NCBI RefSeq assembly: GCF_000317555.1
Contig: NC_019745.1
Span: forward strand, 1,922,001 to 1,986,000
Source: Gloeocapsa sp. PCC 7428
GTDB taxonomy: Bacteria; Cyanobacteriota; Cyanobacteriia; Cyanobacteriales; Chroococcidiopsidaceae
Length of the DNA: 64,000 bases
Reading direction: 5' to 3'
The position numbers and the translations under genes are program-made. Of this stretch, positions 8,732 to 17,382 are shown piece after piece (within the stretch, counting starts at the first letter, position 1; every line of letters begins with the position of its first letter). Under the pieces are notes generated by a model. That model saw nothing but the letters and a program-made list of their open reading frames with translations, was not told the DNA's origin and ran no database searches.

Positions 8732-8852
8732 TTTTTATTTGGTGAAATGGTATAAGTTCACGTAGGTGAACTTCGTTTTATTTAGCGGCGAATTCATTCG
8801 CCAAGCGTCTAGAGGATCTTTGTTTATCTGGCTGCGAATTCATTCGCCAGGC
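8683..8852 (+). repeat. GAGCAGAGG tract plus 101-bp inverted repeat, copy A
   Basis: A GAGCAGAGG low-complexity tract (about 8683-8720) runs into a unit shared with 46999-47042 (ATACCATTTCAC type, reverse orientation here, to about 8756). Positions 8752-8852 then match 20093-20193 in reverse complement at 98 of 101 positions. The 101-bp unit contains a hairpin with AAGTTCAC/GTGAACTT arms and two AATTCATTCGCC motifs. Confidence 0.85.
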
Positions 8853-8861
8853 TTTTCATAA

Positions 8862-10781
8862 TCAACCCTGCTGTAAGTATTTTTCAAACCGTTGGTGCAG
8901 TTCTTCAACGCTAAGATTTTCTGTCCAATATTCTACTAAAGCATGACCAAATGCCCAAGCGTTACGCTCTGGTGCTGAGGTATTTTCTAATAAAAGTGAC
9001 CAAAGCGAGAGAAGATCGAAGTTACGCTTATTACCAGGCTTCAAAAGCGAGAAAAGCTCATACGCCATTTGTAGCTTACCAATCACAACAGGCAACTGTT
9101 CTACAGGAATTTGCTCGGCTAGGATATACGCAAGCGTGGGAGAACCTGTGGAAACAGTAGAGATGAATCGTAAAACAGGACTTTTGAGGAGTGCGGCGAG
9201 TCCCTGGGTAGTTGTCATCTGGAAAGTGTAATGGTCAATAATTTTAGCAGCAGCAACTGTGCGGGCTTCTAAATTACGCAAAAAGCGGGCAAGTCGCAGT
9301 TGTTTTGCAGGAGAAATCGCCTCGACTAATGCTAAAGATAATGCATCGATTCCCCACGCTGTTCGACCTGTTTTAGGATCGCCTGTAACTACAGGTAGAA
9401 CGAGATCGCATTCCTTGAGTAATTGAGCGCGATATGCAGTTGCTTCGCGAATCGCAATTTCTTTCGGGCGAGCCTCCTTTGGAGGAGCTACGCTAACGCC
9501 CCATTCCCAATCATACGGCGGTTCCCACTCGCGGATCGGACGCAGACGATCAACTTGAGTAACAACCGCGATCGCCGGTAAATCGGCAACTTCGGTTTTG
9601 ATGTCTTGCAGAAAGTCCACATCCATTTGCAACGCTGGATCGAGTGCTGGTGTCACTAATAGAAGTAAATCTGCATTCGTAGCATAATCAAGGACAAGTT
9701 CGCGCAAATCATCGCGGTTAGCTTGTTCGTAGCCTGGAGTATCCCATAGCGTCATTTCACTAGTATCCGTTTGCCAGCGGTAATTTTGAATGCGATCCGT
9801 ACTCGGTAACACATCCACTTCTGCTAACTCGGCTTGAAATAGCGTATTAATCAAGCTGCTTTTTCCTGCGCCAGTGCGTCCTGCAAGTAAGATACTGACA
9901 GGCTTTTGCTTAACTTCCTCGACGGGTTCAGCTTTCTCTAAGATTTCGCGCAGCGTTTGTGTTTTTGCTTTGGGTAGTGTTGGTGTTGTCGGAGAAAATG
10001 TACTTGGTAGCGTAGTGCCTCCATAAAGTGCGATCGCTTGCTTGCATAAGTTGCGCAAAGCAGCTTCGCGGAGTAATTGACTCAAATTAACTAATAATTG
10101 CTGTGTTGCTTGGTTACTTGATTTTTGCGTTGCTTGTTTAGCGACTGCGACTGCTGGATTAAATAACCACTGCGCCCAGTTCCAAGCTTGCCAAACTTTC
10201 CGCGCTGAAGGTTCGAGTTTTTGATAAACTTCATAAGCTTGATAAGCTTGCCCTACGGTAACTTGATTGAGTGCGGGAGATAACTTTTGCATCCACCGAT
10301 CCATATCATCGACAGTTCCCCGAATCAATCCGTAGGCTTGGGGGATGTAGATATTAAGTAAAGGATATTTGACTTCGGGATGGTATATATGTGCAATAGC
10401 AATCACAAGTTCCTGACAGCGTTGCCAAAAAGTTTGCCAATCTTCCCAAATTGGGCGATCGCTTTGTGCTGTTTTCAAAGTTTCTTGAAGTATCGTTTCT
10501 ACGCGACTTGCGGTATCACTTCCGGTTGATAGTATCCCCTCGTTTGCCGATTGTAGTTCTTGACTCACTTCGGTTACAACGGCTTCAATCTGCGCCACAG
10601 CGGGGCGAGTCCATTTCACTAACAACCAACGCCAACCGACGAATACCAGAATAAAGACACCCCAAATCCAATTCAATCGCCACTCGTGAATTTGCCATCC
10701 TGCTGCAACTAGTAAAAAACCAATAATTGCTGCAATTGGAGTTGCTAACACTACCCATTGCCACACCTTGAGTCGCACCAT
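8862..10781 (-). CDS. Membrane-anchored GTPase, Era-like
   Basis: A 639-residue GTP-binding protein. Two membrane segments lie at the N-terminus (about 6-30 and 38-58). A helical region follows, then a G domain from about residue 300: Walker A LLAGRTGAGKSS, G3 WDTPGYEQ, and a G4-like VTQVDR. The C-terminus is helical. I use the ATG ending at 10781, preceded by GAGGCAGG, rather than the in-frame TTG at 10796. The G domain carries a 12-codon dispersed-repeat insertion (9466-9501). It ends 10 bases from repeat copy A. A second membrane GTPase lies at 18727-20025. Function unknown. Confidence 0.85.
   Translation of the reverse strand: MVRLKVWQWVVLATPIAAIIGFLLVAAGWQIHEWRLNWIWGVFILVFVGWRWLLVKWTRPAVAQIEAVVTEVSQELQSANEGILSTGSDTASRVETILQETLKTAQSDRPIWEDWQTFWQRCQELVIAIAHIYHPEVKYPLLNIYIPQAYGLIRGTVDDMDRWMQKLSPALNQVTVGQAYQAYEVYQKLEPSARKVWQAWNWAQWLFNPAVAVAKQATQKSSNQATQQLLVNLSQLLREAALRNLCKQAIALYGGTTLPSTFSPTTPTLPKAKTQTLREILEKAEPVEEVKQKPVSILLAGRTGAGKSSLINTLFQAELAEVDVLPSTDRIQNYRWQTDTSEMTLWDTPGYEQANRDDLRELVLDYATNADLLLLVTPALDPALQMDVDFLQDIKTEVADLPAIAVVTQVDRLRPIREWEPPYDWEWGVSVAPPKEARPKEIAIREATAYRAQLLKECDLVLPVVTGDPKTGRTAWGIDALSLALVEAISPAKQLRLARFLRNLEARTVAAAKIIDHYTFQMTTTQGLAALLKSPVLRFISTVSTGSPTLAYILAEQIPVEQLPVVIGKLQMAYELFSLLKPGNKRNFDLLSLWSLLLENTSAPERNAWAFGHALVEYWTENLSVEELHQRFEKYLQQG
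9466..9501 (-). repeat. In-frame dispersed repeat inside the GTPase gene
   Basis: A 36-base segment reads, on the coding strand, GGGCGTTAGCGTAGC then CTCCAAAGGAGG then CTCGCCC, and adds about 12 codons (WGVSVAPPKEARP region) without breaking the frame. A related segment beginning GGCGTTGGCGTAGCC lies in-frame in the FecB-like gene at 44171-44205. Confidence 0.65.
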
Positions 10782-10957
10782 ATATGCCTGCCTCAATCAG
10801 ACTTCCTCTATTGTCGATCTAATAATGTGCGTTACCAGCAGCAACTTTAAGCCCTTAACTATGGCTTCCTAGCAATTAGGATACACAGGGGTTAAGATGT
10901 TCCGATTAATAATACTAAAAAGTACAAGTTCTCTGGTTTTGGGATGAGAGCGCAAAG

Positions 10958-12118
10958 ATGAATAGACAACGAATAACCCTGCGACTTTACAGCGCTGAAG
11001 GCGATCGCGGCGAACGTCATGCAACATGGTTAGAACTATTTTTTGATTTGGTTTTTGTTGTTGCGATTGCTGAACTCGCGCACGTTCTACACGATGAATT
11101 GACTTGGGCAGGTATTGGCAACTTTGCCGTACTATTCTTACCCGTGTGGTGGCTGTGGATCGATTTTAGTTATTACGCCGATCAATTTGATGTCGATCGC
11201 GGTTCCTACCGCTTGACAATGCTAGGAGTCATGTTTGGTATCATCGTTCTAGCGATAACGATTCCAGAAGCGTTGCATGGTGGTTCAGCAGAGTTTGCCA
11301 CAGTCTATGCGGCATTGCGGTTAGTGATTATTATTCTATACATTCAAGCTTGGCGCTTTGTACCCCAGTCAAGGGAACTGACTGCACGCTACACAATTAG
11401 CTTCTCGATTGCGTTTGTCTTGTGGCTTATTTCAATTGTTGTCCCTGAACCGATGCGCTTTGTGCTTTGGGGAATTGCACTATTCATCGAAATTAGTAAT
11501 GGACCCATTACCTATGCAACAATTCGTTCGGTTCCAGCGCAAGTATCGCACATGGATGAGCGCTTTGGGTTATTTGTCATCATTGTACTCGGTGAGGCAA
11601 TCCTCGCGGTAGCTAGCGGTTTTACCGAAGAAAATTGGCAATGGCACACTGCGATCGCAGCTATCAGCGGTTTTATCGCGGCGGTGAGTCTGTGGTGGAT
11701 GTATTTTGAACGCACTGATACTACAGTAATTAACCAAGCACTTCGAGGAGGTAAGCGAGCCTTATTGCTTTCGTATGTGTATGGTTATAGTCATGTTCTC
11801 GTTTTTGCTGGTATTGTCGCTACAGGAGTCGGCATTCAAGCCGGACTCGAAGCCGCAGCCGCCAAAGAAGGACTCACAATCGAGGCGCGGACAGTACTTT
11901 GTGGTGGAGTTGCGTTATTTTTACTTGGACTCAGTACGGTTCAATGGGCATCACCGCGATCGCTACCAAAACAAATTTTAAGCATTCGCTTGCTATCTGT
12001 GTTAGTTTGTGCTGTATTGATATGGTTTGGTATCTTAGCTCCCTATATTCTGATCGGAATACTTGCTGTAATTTTAGTTGGGCTTGCTAGCTTTGAATCT
12101 TTGCGTTGGAGTCACTAA
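10958..12118 (+). CDS. Low temperature requirement A (LtrA) family membrane protein
   Basis: A 386-residue integral membrane protein with roughly ten to twelve hydrophobic segments. The N-terminal RHATWLELFFDLVFVVAI motif and the central ERFGLFVIIVLGEAILAV motif are hallmarks of the LtrA family, first linked to growth of Listeria at low temperature. The biochemical role of the family is not established. The gene diverges from the GTPase gene and precedes an Uma2 gene by 41 bases on the same strand. Confidence 0.92.
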   Translation: MNRQRITLRLYSAEGDRGERHATWLELFFDLVFVVAIAELAHVLHDELTWAGIGNFAVLFLPVWWLWIDFSYYADQFDVDRGSYRLTMLGVMFGIIVLAITIPEALHGGSAEFATVYAALRLVIIILYIQAWRFVPQSRELTARYTISFSIAFVLWLISIVVPEPMRFVLWGIALFIEISNGPITYATIRSVPAQVSHMDERFGLFVIIVLGEAILAVASGFTEENWQWHTAIAAISGFIAAVSLWWMYFERTDTTVINQALRGGKRALLLSYVYGYSHVLVFAGIVATGVGIQAGLEAAAAKEGLTIEARTVLCGGVALFLLGLSTVQWASPRSLPKQILSIRLLSVLVCAVLIWFGILAPYILIGILAVILVGLASFESLRWSH

Positions 12119-12159
12119 TTGATTGAGTTATGATGTGAACAAAGAACAATGCGATTCCT

Positions 12160-12705
12160 ATGGCACTCACCACAGCCAAGTGGACAATAGACGACTATCA
12201 TCGGATGATTGCAGCAGGCATTTTGGACAAGCGGCGTGTAGAACTGCTGCGGGGAGAAATTGTTGAAATACCACCGGAGGGAGAAGCACACGCCTATTTC
12301 AGTAGTGAAGCTGGGGAATATTTAATCCGATTATTGGGCGAACGTGCTACAGTTCGTTTAAGTAAACCGATTACGCTGCCTAATAATTCTGAACCTGAAC
12401 CTGATATTGGGGTCGTTCAAAGATTAGGGCGCGAGTACTTATCGCATCATCCCTATCCAGAGAATATCTTTTGGCTAATTGAATACTCAGATTCCAGCTT
12501 AGAGAAAGATTTAGAAACCAAAAGTCAAATTTATGCTGAAGTTGGAATTGCGGAATACTGGGTAGTTAACTTGAGAAAAAGACAACTTATTGTCTTTCGC
12601 GATTGCCAAGATGGATACGCTTCCAAGTTTACGTTAGCAGGAGGCACAATTTATCCTTTAGCATTTCCATCGATCGCTGTATCAGTAGATGCAATTATTA
12701 GTTAA
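12160..12705 (+). CDS. Uma2 family (DUF820) restriction-endonuclease-fold protein
   Basis: A 181-residue DUF820/Uma2 protein, a family greatly expanded in cyanobacteria with a PD-(D/E)XK fold. It shows RRVELLRGEIVEIPPEG, EPEPDIGVV (catalytic-type Asp), WLIEYSDSSLEKDLETKSQIYAEVGIAEYWVVNL with the expected Glu and Lys. The set looks complete, so activity is possible. No partner gene is evident. A truncated family member lies at 14540-14686. Confidence 0.9.
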   Translation: MALTTAKWTIDDYHRMIAAGILDKRRVELLRGEIVEIPPEGEAHAYFSSEAGEYLIRLLGERATVRLSKPITLPNNSEPEPDIGVVQRLGREYLSHHPYPENIFWLIEYSDSSLEKDLETKSQIYAEVGIAEYWVVNLRKRQLIVFRDCQDGYASKFTLAGGTIYPLAFPSIAVSVDAIIS

Positions 12706-12715
12706 GCAGGTTCAG

Positions 12716-12928
12716 CTTGGTAATTGGTAATTGGTAACTGGTAATTGGATGGTCGTTAAAGAGCGATTAGCTGCTAGCATCTGTGTAGCTAAATGCTAGT
12801 CGAAGGAATAGTTAGGACATCGAACACGCTAAGTTGATAGTTGACAGTTGACAGTTGACAAAGTCTTCCCACACTCTCTTCACTGTCAACTGATCTCTGA
12901 CCTCTGACCTCTGATTCCTGACCTCTAC
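12716..12928. repeat. Low-complexity intergenic repeats
   Basis: The gap between the Uma2 gene and ilvA is mostly short tandem sequence: TTGGTAATTGG units (about 12716-12749), then TTGACAG units (about 12836-12860), and TCTGACC units (about 12893-12927). These are common cyanobacterial intergenic tracts. They have no CRISPR spacing and no ORF. Confidence 0.75.
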
Positions 12929-12939
12929 TATATTACCCA

Positions 12940-14451
12940 TTACCCCAAAAACAACTTATAGGCTGGGTTCTGGCTTTCATCCCAATAACGATAGCCCAAA
13001 GTATCGAGAAATGCTTGCCATTGTTCCATCTCATGCGGTGGTACTTGCATTCCGACAACAATCCGCCCGTAGTCTGCACCGTTGTTGCGGTAGTGAAATA
13101 AGCTAATATTCCAATCAGGACTCATTGAACCGACAAACTTCATCAATGCGCCAGGGCGTTCGGGAAATTCAAAACGGTAGAGTAACTCATTGTGTGCCAG
13201 CGGCGAATGTCCGCCAACCATGTGTCGTAAGTGCAATTTTGTGAGTTCATCGTCAGTTAAGTCAATCGTCTTAAACCCACAAATTTCAAACGTTTCCACC
13301 AACTTAGCCTGATCCGCACGATTTTGAATTTGCACTCCTACAAAAATATGCGCTTCTTTTTGATCGGCAATGCGATAGTTAAACTCGGTTAAGTTGCGTT
13401 TGCCAATACATTCACAAAACTTCCGCAAACTACCGCGTTGTTCGGGAATAGCAACTGCATAGATAGCTTCGCGACGTTCGCCGAGTTCTGCACGTTCGGC
13501 AACAAACCGCAAGCGATCGAAGTTCATATTCGCACCGCAGGCTACCGCAACGAGTGTTTGTCCCTGAATTTGTTCGCGTTCGACATAAGCTTTTGCAGCA
13601 GCGATCGCCAACGCTCCCGCAGGTTCTAAAATTGAGCGCGTATCCTCAAACACATCTTTAATCGCGGCACACGTAGCATCTGTATCAACCAGCATAATTT
13701 CATCAACATACTGCTGGCACAAATGAAATGTCTCTTCGCCGACTTCGCGCACCGCAACGCCATCCGCAAATAAACCTACTTGTGACAATCGCACTCGTTT
13801 TCCGGCTTTGAGCGACTGATACATCGCATCTGCATCGACAGGTTCAACACCAATAATCTTAATTTCTGGGCGCAACCTTTTTACATACGCCGCAATTCCC
13901 GAAATCAATCCCCCACCGCCAATCGCAACAAAAATAGCATGAATTGGTTGCTGATGTTGCCGCAGAATTTCCATCCCAATCGTTCCCTGTCCCGCAATCA
14001 CCTCTGGGTCGTCAAACGGATGAATAAACGTCAAACCTTTTTCGGCTTCTAATTGTCGGGCGTACGCATAAGCATCATCGTAGGTATCGCCGTGTAAAAC
14101 TACCTCTCCACCACGCGATCGCACTGCATCAACTTTAACTTGAGGTGTTGTTACTGGCATCACAATAAATGCGCGTGTGCCCAAATAACTTGCAGCTAAA
14201 GCAACACCTTGGGCGTGGTTTCCCGCCGAAGCAGCAATGACACCTTGTGATAGCATATCCGGTGGTAAATTTACCATTTTGTTATAAGCACCCCGCAGCT
14301 TAAAAGAAAACACCGATTGCATATCTTCGCGCTTGAGGAAAACTTTGTTATTCAACCGTGCGGATAAATTTGCCGCATAATCAAGTGGTGTTTCTTGCGC
14401 GACATCGTACACGCGAGCAGTCAGGATTTGTACTAAATAGTCGCACAGCAT
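12940..14451 (-). CDS. ilvA: Threonine ammonia-lyase (threonine deaminase), biosynthetic
   Basis: A 503-residue PLP enzyme converting L-threonine to 2-oxobutanoate and ammonia, the first committed step to isoleucine. The PLP lysine is Lys51 in SVFSFKLRGAYNK, and the phosphate-binding loop is VAIGGGGLISG. Two C-terminal ACT-like regulatory domains (about 325-400 and 420-500) carry the PEQRGSLRKF and PERPGALMKF motifs, the arrangement that gives isoleucine/valine control in the biosynthetic form. The length is normal. It is monocistronic, facing the Uma2 gene across a repeat-filled gap. Confidence 0.95.
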   Translation of the reverse strand: MLCDYLVQILTARVYDVAQETPLDYAANLSARLNNKVFLKREDMQSVFSFKLRGAYNKMVNLPPDMLSQGVIAASAGNHAQGVALAASYLGTRAFIVMPVTTPQVKVDAVRSRGGEVVLHGDTYDDAYAYARQLEAEKGLTFIHPFDDPEVIAGQGTIGMEILRQHQQPIHAIFVAIGGGGLISGIAAYVKRLRPEIKIIGVEPVDADAMYQSLKAGKRVRLSQVGLFADGVAVREVGEETFHLCQQYVDEIMLVDTDATCAAIKDVFEDTRSILEPAGALAIAAAKAYVEREQIQGQTLVAVACGANMNFDRLRFVAERAELGERREAIYAVAIPEQRGSLRKFCECIGKRNLTEFNYRIADQKEAHIFVGVQIQNRADQAKLVETFEICGFKTIDLTDDELTKLHLRHMVGGHSPLAHNELLYRFEFPERPGALMKFVGSMSPDWNISLFHYRNNGADYGRIVVGMQVPPHEMEQWQAFLDTLGYRYWDESQNPAYKLFLG

Positions 14452-14539
14452 GGGATGAGTCTATGTTAAGTGCCGAATAAGAGATAATTTTACTTTACTG
14501 CGGGATAGGATGAGGAAGAAAGTGCGATCGTGGGTGGCA

Positions 14540-14686
14540 ATGATTCAAACCTTACCGGAACGCATGAGCTTTACAGAATTTGTCAAGTGGCATCAAGACA
14601 ACGGCAGACGCTATGAGCTACACAATGGAATTGTTATCGAAATGCAACTCTGTGATTTTTCAAGCGGCAGAAATGTAGAGGTATAG
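14540..14686 (+). pseudogene. Truncated Uma2 (DUF820) remnant
   Basis: Forty-eight codons starting MIQTLPERMSFTEFVKWH and continuing RRYELHNGIVIEM match the N-terminus of Uma2 proteins, which normally run to about 180-200 residues. The reading frame then diverges and stops at 14684-14686, with no trace of the catalytic core before the next gene. It is best read as the remnant of a deleted copy. Confidence 0.7.
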
Positions 14687-14730
14687 TAGGCGATCGCTAG
14701 TACGATAGATAAAAGCTAATAGTCATAATT

Positions 14731-15705
14731 ATGCACCAACAACTTATCCTCCCAACAATGGGCTGTGGTACTTGGGCATGGGGTAATCGCTTGCTTTGGG
14801 GCTACAACGAAAGCATGGATAGTCAATTGCAAGCCGTTTTTAACCTTTGCGTGAGTAACGGTGTCACATTGTTTGATACAGGTGATTCTTATGGAACTGG
14901 GCGCTTAAACGGGCGCAGCGAATCGTTGTTGGGACGTTTTACTAGAGAGTATGACGGTGTGGGTAAAGAAGACATCTGCATTGCAACTAAGCTAGCAGCG
15001 TATCCTTGGCGATTAACACGTCAGTCGATGGTGAAAGCTGGCAAATTTTCTGCTCAACGTTTGGGGCGAAACGTCGATTTGGTACAGATGCATTGGTCTA
15101 CAGCCAATTATGCGCCTTGGCAAGAAGGTGCGCTTTTAGATGGTCTTGCAGAACTCTACGAACAGGAATTAGTGAAAGGTGTAGGATTATCTAATTATGG
15201 ACCAAAACGACTGCAATGGGTGCATAAAAGATTTACAGAGCGAGGAGTACCAATTGCAACTCTACAAGTTCAATATTCATTGCTATCTACGTATCCTGTA
15301 ACGCAGTTGAGATTAAAAGATGTTTGTGATGAACTGGGAATCAAACTAATTGCCTACAGTCCTCTAGCACTAGGTATCCTCACAGGAAAATACTCTGAAA
15401 AAAGTTCTTTCCCAAAAGGTATTCGCGGGCTATTGTTTCGACAGTTACTGCCAGGAACTCAACCACTTTTATCATGTCTGCGCGAGATAGCGCAATCAAG
15501 AAACAAAACGATGTCGCAGGTAGCACTGAATTGGTGTATCTGCAAAGGAACTATCCCCATCCCTGGCGCGAAATCAGTAGAACAAGCAAAAGAAAATATT
15601 GGTGCTTTAGGTTGGAAATTGGATGCTAACGAGATTGCAGAATTAGATCGAGTAACGGCAAGCGTTGATAAAAAAATGGTGCAAAATATCTTTCAAACCA
15701 AGTAA
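14731..15705 (+). CDS. Aldo/keto reductase
   Basis: A 324-residue NADP-dependent oxidoreductase of the aldo/keto reductase barrel family. The catalytic tetrad is visible as Asp49 and Tyr54 (TLFDTGDSYGTG), Lys87 (IATKLAA) and His121 (LVQMHWS). The cofactor-binding end shows IPIPGAKSVEQAKENIGAL. The family reduces carbonyls; the substrate is not predictable. It stands alone downstream of the Uma2 remnant. Confidence 0.92.
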   Translation: MHQQLILPTMGCGTWAWGNRLLWGYNESMDSQLQAVFNLCVSNGVTLFDTGDSYGTGRLNGRSESLLGRFTREYDGVGKEDICIATKLAAYPWRLTRQSMVKAGKFSAQRLGRNVDLVQMHWSTANYAPWQEGALLDGLAELYEQELVKGVGLSNYGPKRLQWVHKRFTERGVPIATLQVQYSLLSTYPVTQLRLKDVCDELGIKLIAYSPLALGILTGKYSEKSSFPKGIRGLLFRQLLPGTQPLLSCLREIAQSRNKTMSQVALNWCICKGTIPIPGAKSVEQAKENIGALGWKLDANEIAELDRVTASVDKKMVQNIFQTK

Positions 15706-15992
15706 TAAAACAAATACAGTAATCATAAATTGTTTGTGAAAATCTCTCCTTATCTCTTGCCTCTGTGCTCTCTGTGACTCTGCGGTTCGTTTCAAAAAAA
15801 AATTACAACTTAGATAAAATTACTATAGTTAAACATCAAAGTTTTGGTAGAAGTGTTTCTTGATCGGGGCATGATGAGGATGTTAATAAGGAGCGATCGC
15901 ACAAAATTTGAGTTGAGTAGGATAGCGTACAGCCGATTACCATAGCATTGCCATCTAATTGGCTAAATTTGTTATATTGATGGAGTTGTAGC

Positions 15993-16175
15993 TTGCCAAC
16001 ACCGCAACAATCGAATACAGCAATATTTCTCTGCCAGTTATTGTCCAACCTGTATCAACCAATTCAAGTTTTTCGTTATGACCAGAAACTGAAAACAATT
16101 TACATTCAAGCTGGGATGGCTGATGAACTTGCGATAATAATAAAACAGGATGGCAATTGGGATTTTGTTCTATGA
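15993..16175 (+). CDS. DUF6888-like small protein
   Basis: A 60-residue protein starting at TTG (15993) with GGAG 7-8 bases upstream. The pattern PTPQQSNTAIFLCQLLSN ... YIQAG ... DGNWDFVL matches the small cyanobacterial family I know as DUF6888. Its stop overlaps the next start (ATGA at 16172-16175), so the two genes should be co-translated. The function is unknown. The tiny, coupled, orphan arrangement resembles toxin-antitoxin pairs, but no toxin motif is visible. Confidence 0.7.
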   Translation: MPTPQQSNTAIFLCQLLSNLYQPIQVFRYDQKLKTIYIQAGMADELAIIIKQDGNWDFVL

Positions 16176-16384
16176 CACAAGACCTACATCAAATGACCAA
16201 TGCTGAACTAAAGCAGTATATTTCAGCACACCGAAATGACGATCAAGCATTCAGAGCAGCTTTGGAAGTGCTTATGAGTCGTCGCGATCCAAGTACCCCA
16301 TATCAACCTTACCCATTCGATCTTACTGATCCTGAAGGTGAGGTGCAAGCTATTCTTATGGAGAAGCTCAGAAAAATCGAGTAG
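16172..16384 (+). CDS. DUF6887-like small protein
   Basis: A 70-residue hydrophilic protein beginning MTQDLHQMTNAELKQYI, with HRNDDQAFRAALEVLMSRRDP and ending in EVQAILMEKLRKIE. The pattern matches the family usually paired with DUF6888. I use the ATG at 16172, which overlaps the upstream stop by four bases, rather than the longer in-frame ATG at 16157 inside the upstream gene. Function unknown. Confidence 0.72.
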   Translation: MTQDLHQMTNAELKQYISAHRNDDQAFRAALEVLMSRRDPSTPYQPYPFDLTDPEGEVQAILMEKLRKIE

Positions 16385-16610
16385 TGGCGGCATAGTAGGA
16401 GCGTTAGCCCGCTGAGTTATCTGTGGAAGAAATCATCAAGTAATCTTGAACCCTTATTTGGTAGCCTTCGTAAGACGTGCAATCAGGGGAATTATAGTAA
16501 TCACTACCTTAATATTACGTTTGTGGAGCTTACTACTGCTAAATACCCAATGAGGTGACTTCGGCAGGTAAACTATAATGCACTCACATATGCAGCACGA
16601 AGGCGGGTTC

Positions 16611-17255
16611 ATGATGGATCAACGTTGTGAAGATGTGCTTCGATTCTGGTTTCCTAACCTGCTAAAAAATTGCGATCGCGCGACAATGGTTCGTCAATGG
16701 GAATGGTGGTTTCGTGGGGGTGGGGATGCCTATATAACCGAGCATTTTGCACTACTGCTAGAACAAGCTACACGGGGTGAACTTGACACGTGGGCGAGTG
16801 AGGCGCGATCGCGATTGGCACTGATCATTATTCTCGACCAATTTTCGCGAACAATCTATCGAGGAACGGCGCAAGCATTCGCACAAGATGAGAAAGCTTG
16901 CCTATTGACGCTCGAAGGAATTAACATCGGTCACTACACTGCGCTGGAAACTCCTTGGGAAAAGACGTTCTTTTTATTACCGCTAGGACATTCTGAGGAT
17001 CTTAATAATTTAGAACTCGCGGTTAAGCTTGCCGATGAGCTTGCGCAAGAGGCACCACAGGAGTATCGTGCTTTGTTAGAATTTTCTGCTGCGCAAGCGG
17101 GCAGACATCAAGATGTCATTGCGCGGTTTGGTCGTCATCCTCATCGCAACGAGGTTCTCAATCGCCAATCAACTCCTGAAGAACTAGAGTACCTCGCGAC
17201 TGGTCAGCTTGTACATACACATCCTCTACCACCTCATCTATTGCGTGATACTTGA
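16611..17255 (+). CDS. DUF924 family protein
   Basis: A protein of about 214 residues of the DUF924 family, soluble helical proteins of unknown function found across bacteria and eukaryotes. Signatures are CEDVLRFWFP at the start, RLALIIILDQFSRTIYRGTA in the centre and AGRHQDVIARFGRHPHRNEVL near the end. Homologues begin close to the EDVLxFWF motif, and GAAGG lies just upstream of the ATG ATG pair at 16611/16614, so I prefer this start to the ATG at 16578. Confidence 0.88.
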   Translation: MMDQRCEDVLRFWFPNLLKNCDRATMVRQWEWWFRGGGDAYITEHFALLLEQATRGELDTWASEARSRLALIIILDQFSRTIYRGTAQAFAQDEKACLLTLEGINIGHYTALETPWEKTFFLLPLGHSEDLNNLELAVKLADELAQEAPQEYRALLEFSAAQAGRHQDVIARFGRHPHRNEVLNRQSTPEELEYLATGQLVHTHPLPPHLLRDT

Positions 17256-17382
17256 GATAGCTGACATCAAGCTTTTAGTATTGCAGTTAACATAGTATTC
17301 TAGGAGATCTCCTTGAATGGCGATGTCGCACAACATCCAATAATGTTGATTCACAGGAGGAACTAGAATAGCTAAAACGACA

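Noticed and set aside
8448-8765. 105-residue ORF overlapping the CpeT-like gene
   Set aside because: Out-of-frame shadow of a well-supported gene; its end is repeat DNA.
12716-12928. Possible CRISPR array
   Set aside because: Repeats are short, contiguous and imperfect, with no spacers of constant length.
12705-14520. Attenuator or T-box leader for ilvA
   Set aside because: The region upstream of the ilvA start is short and shows no leader peptide with Ile/Thr codons or T-box sequence.
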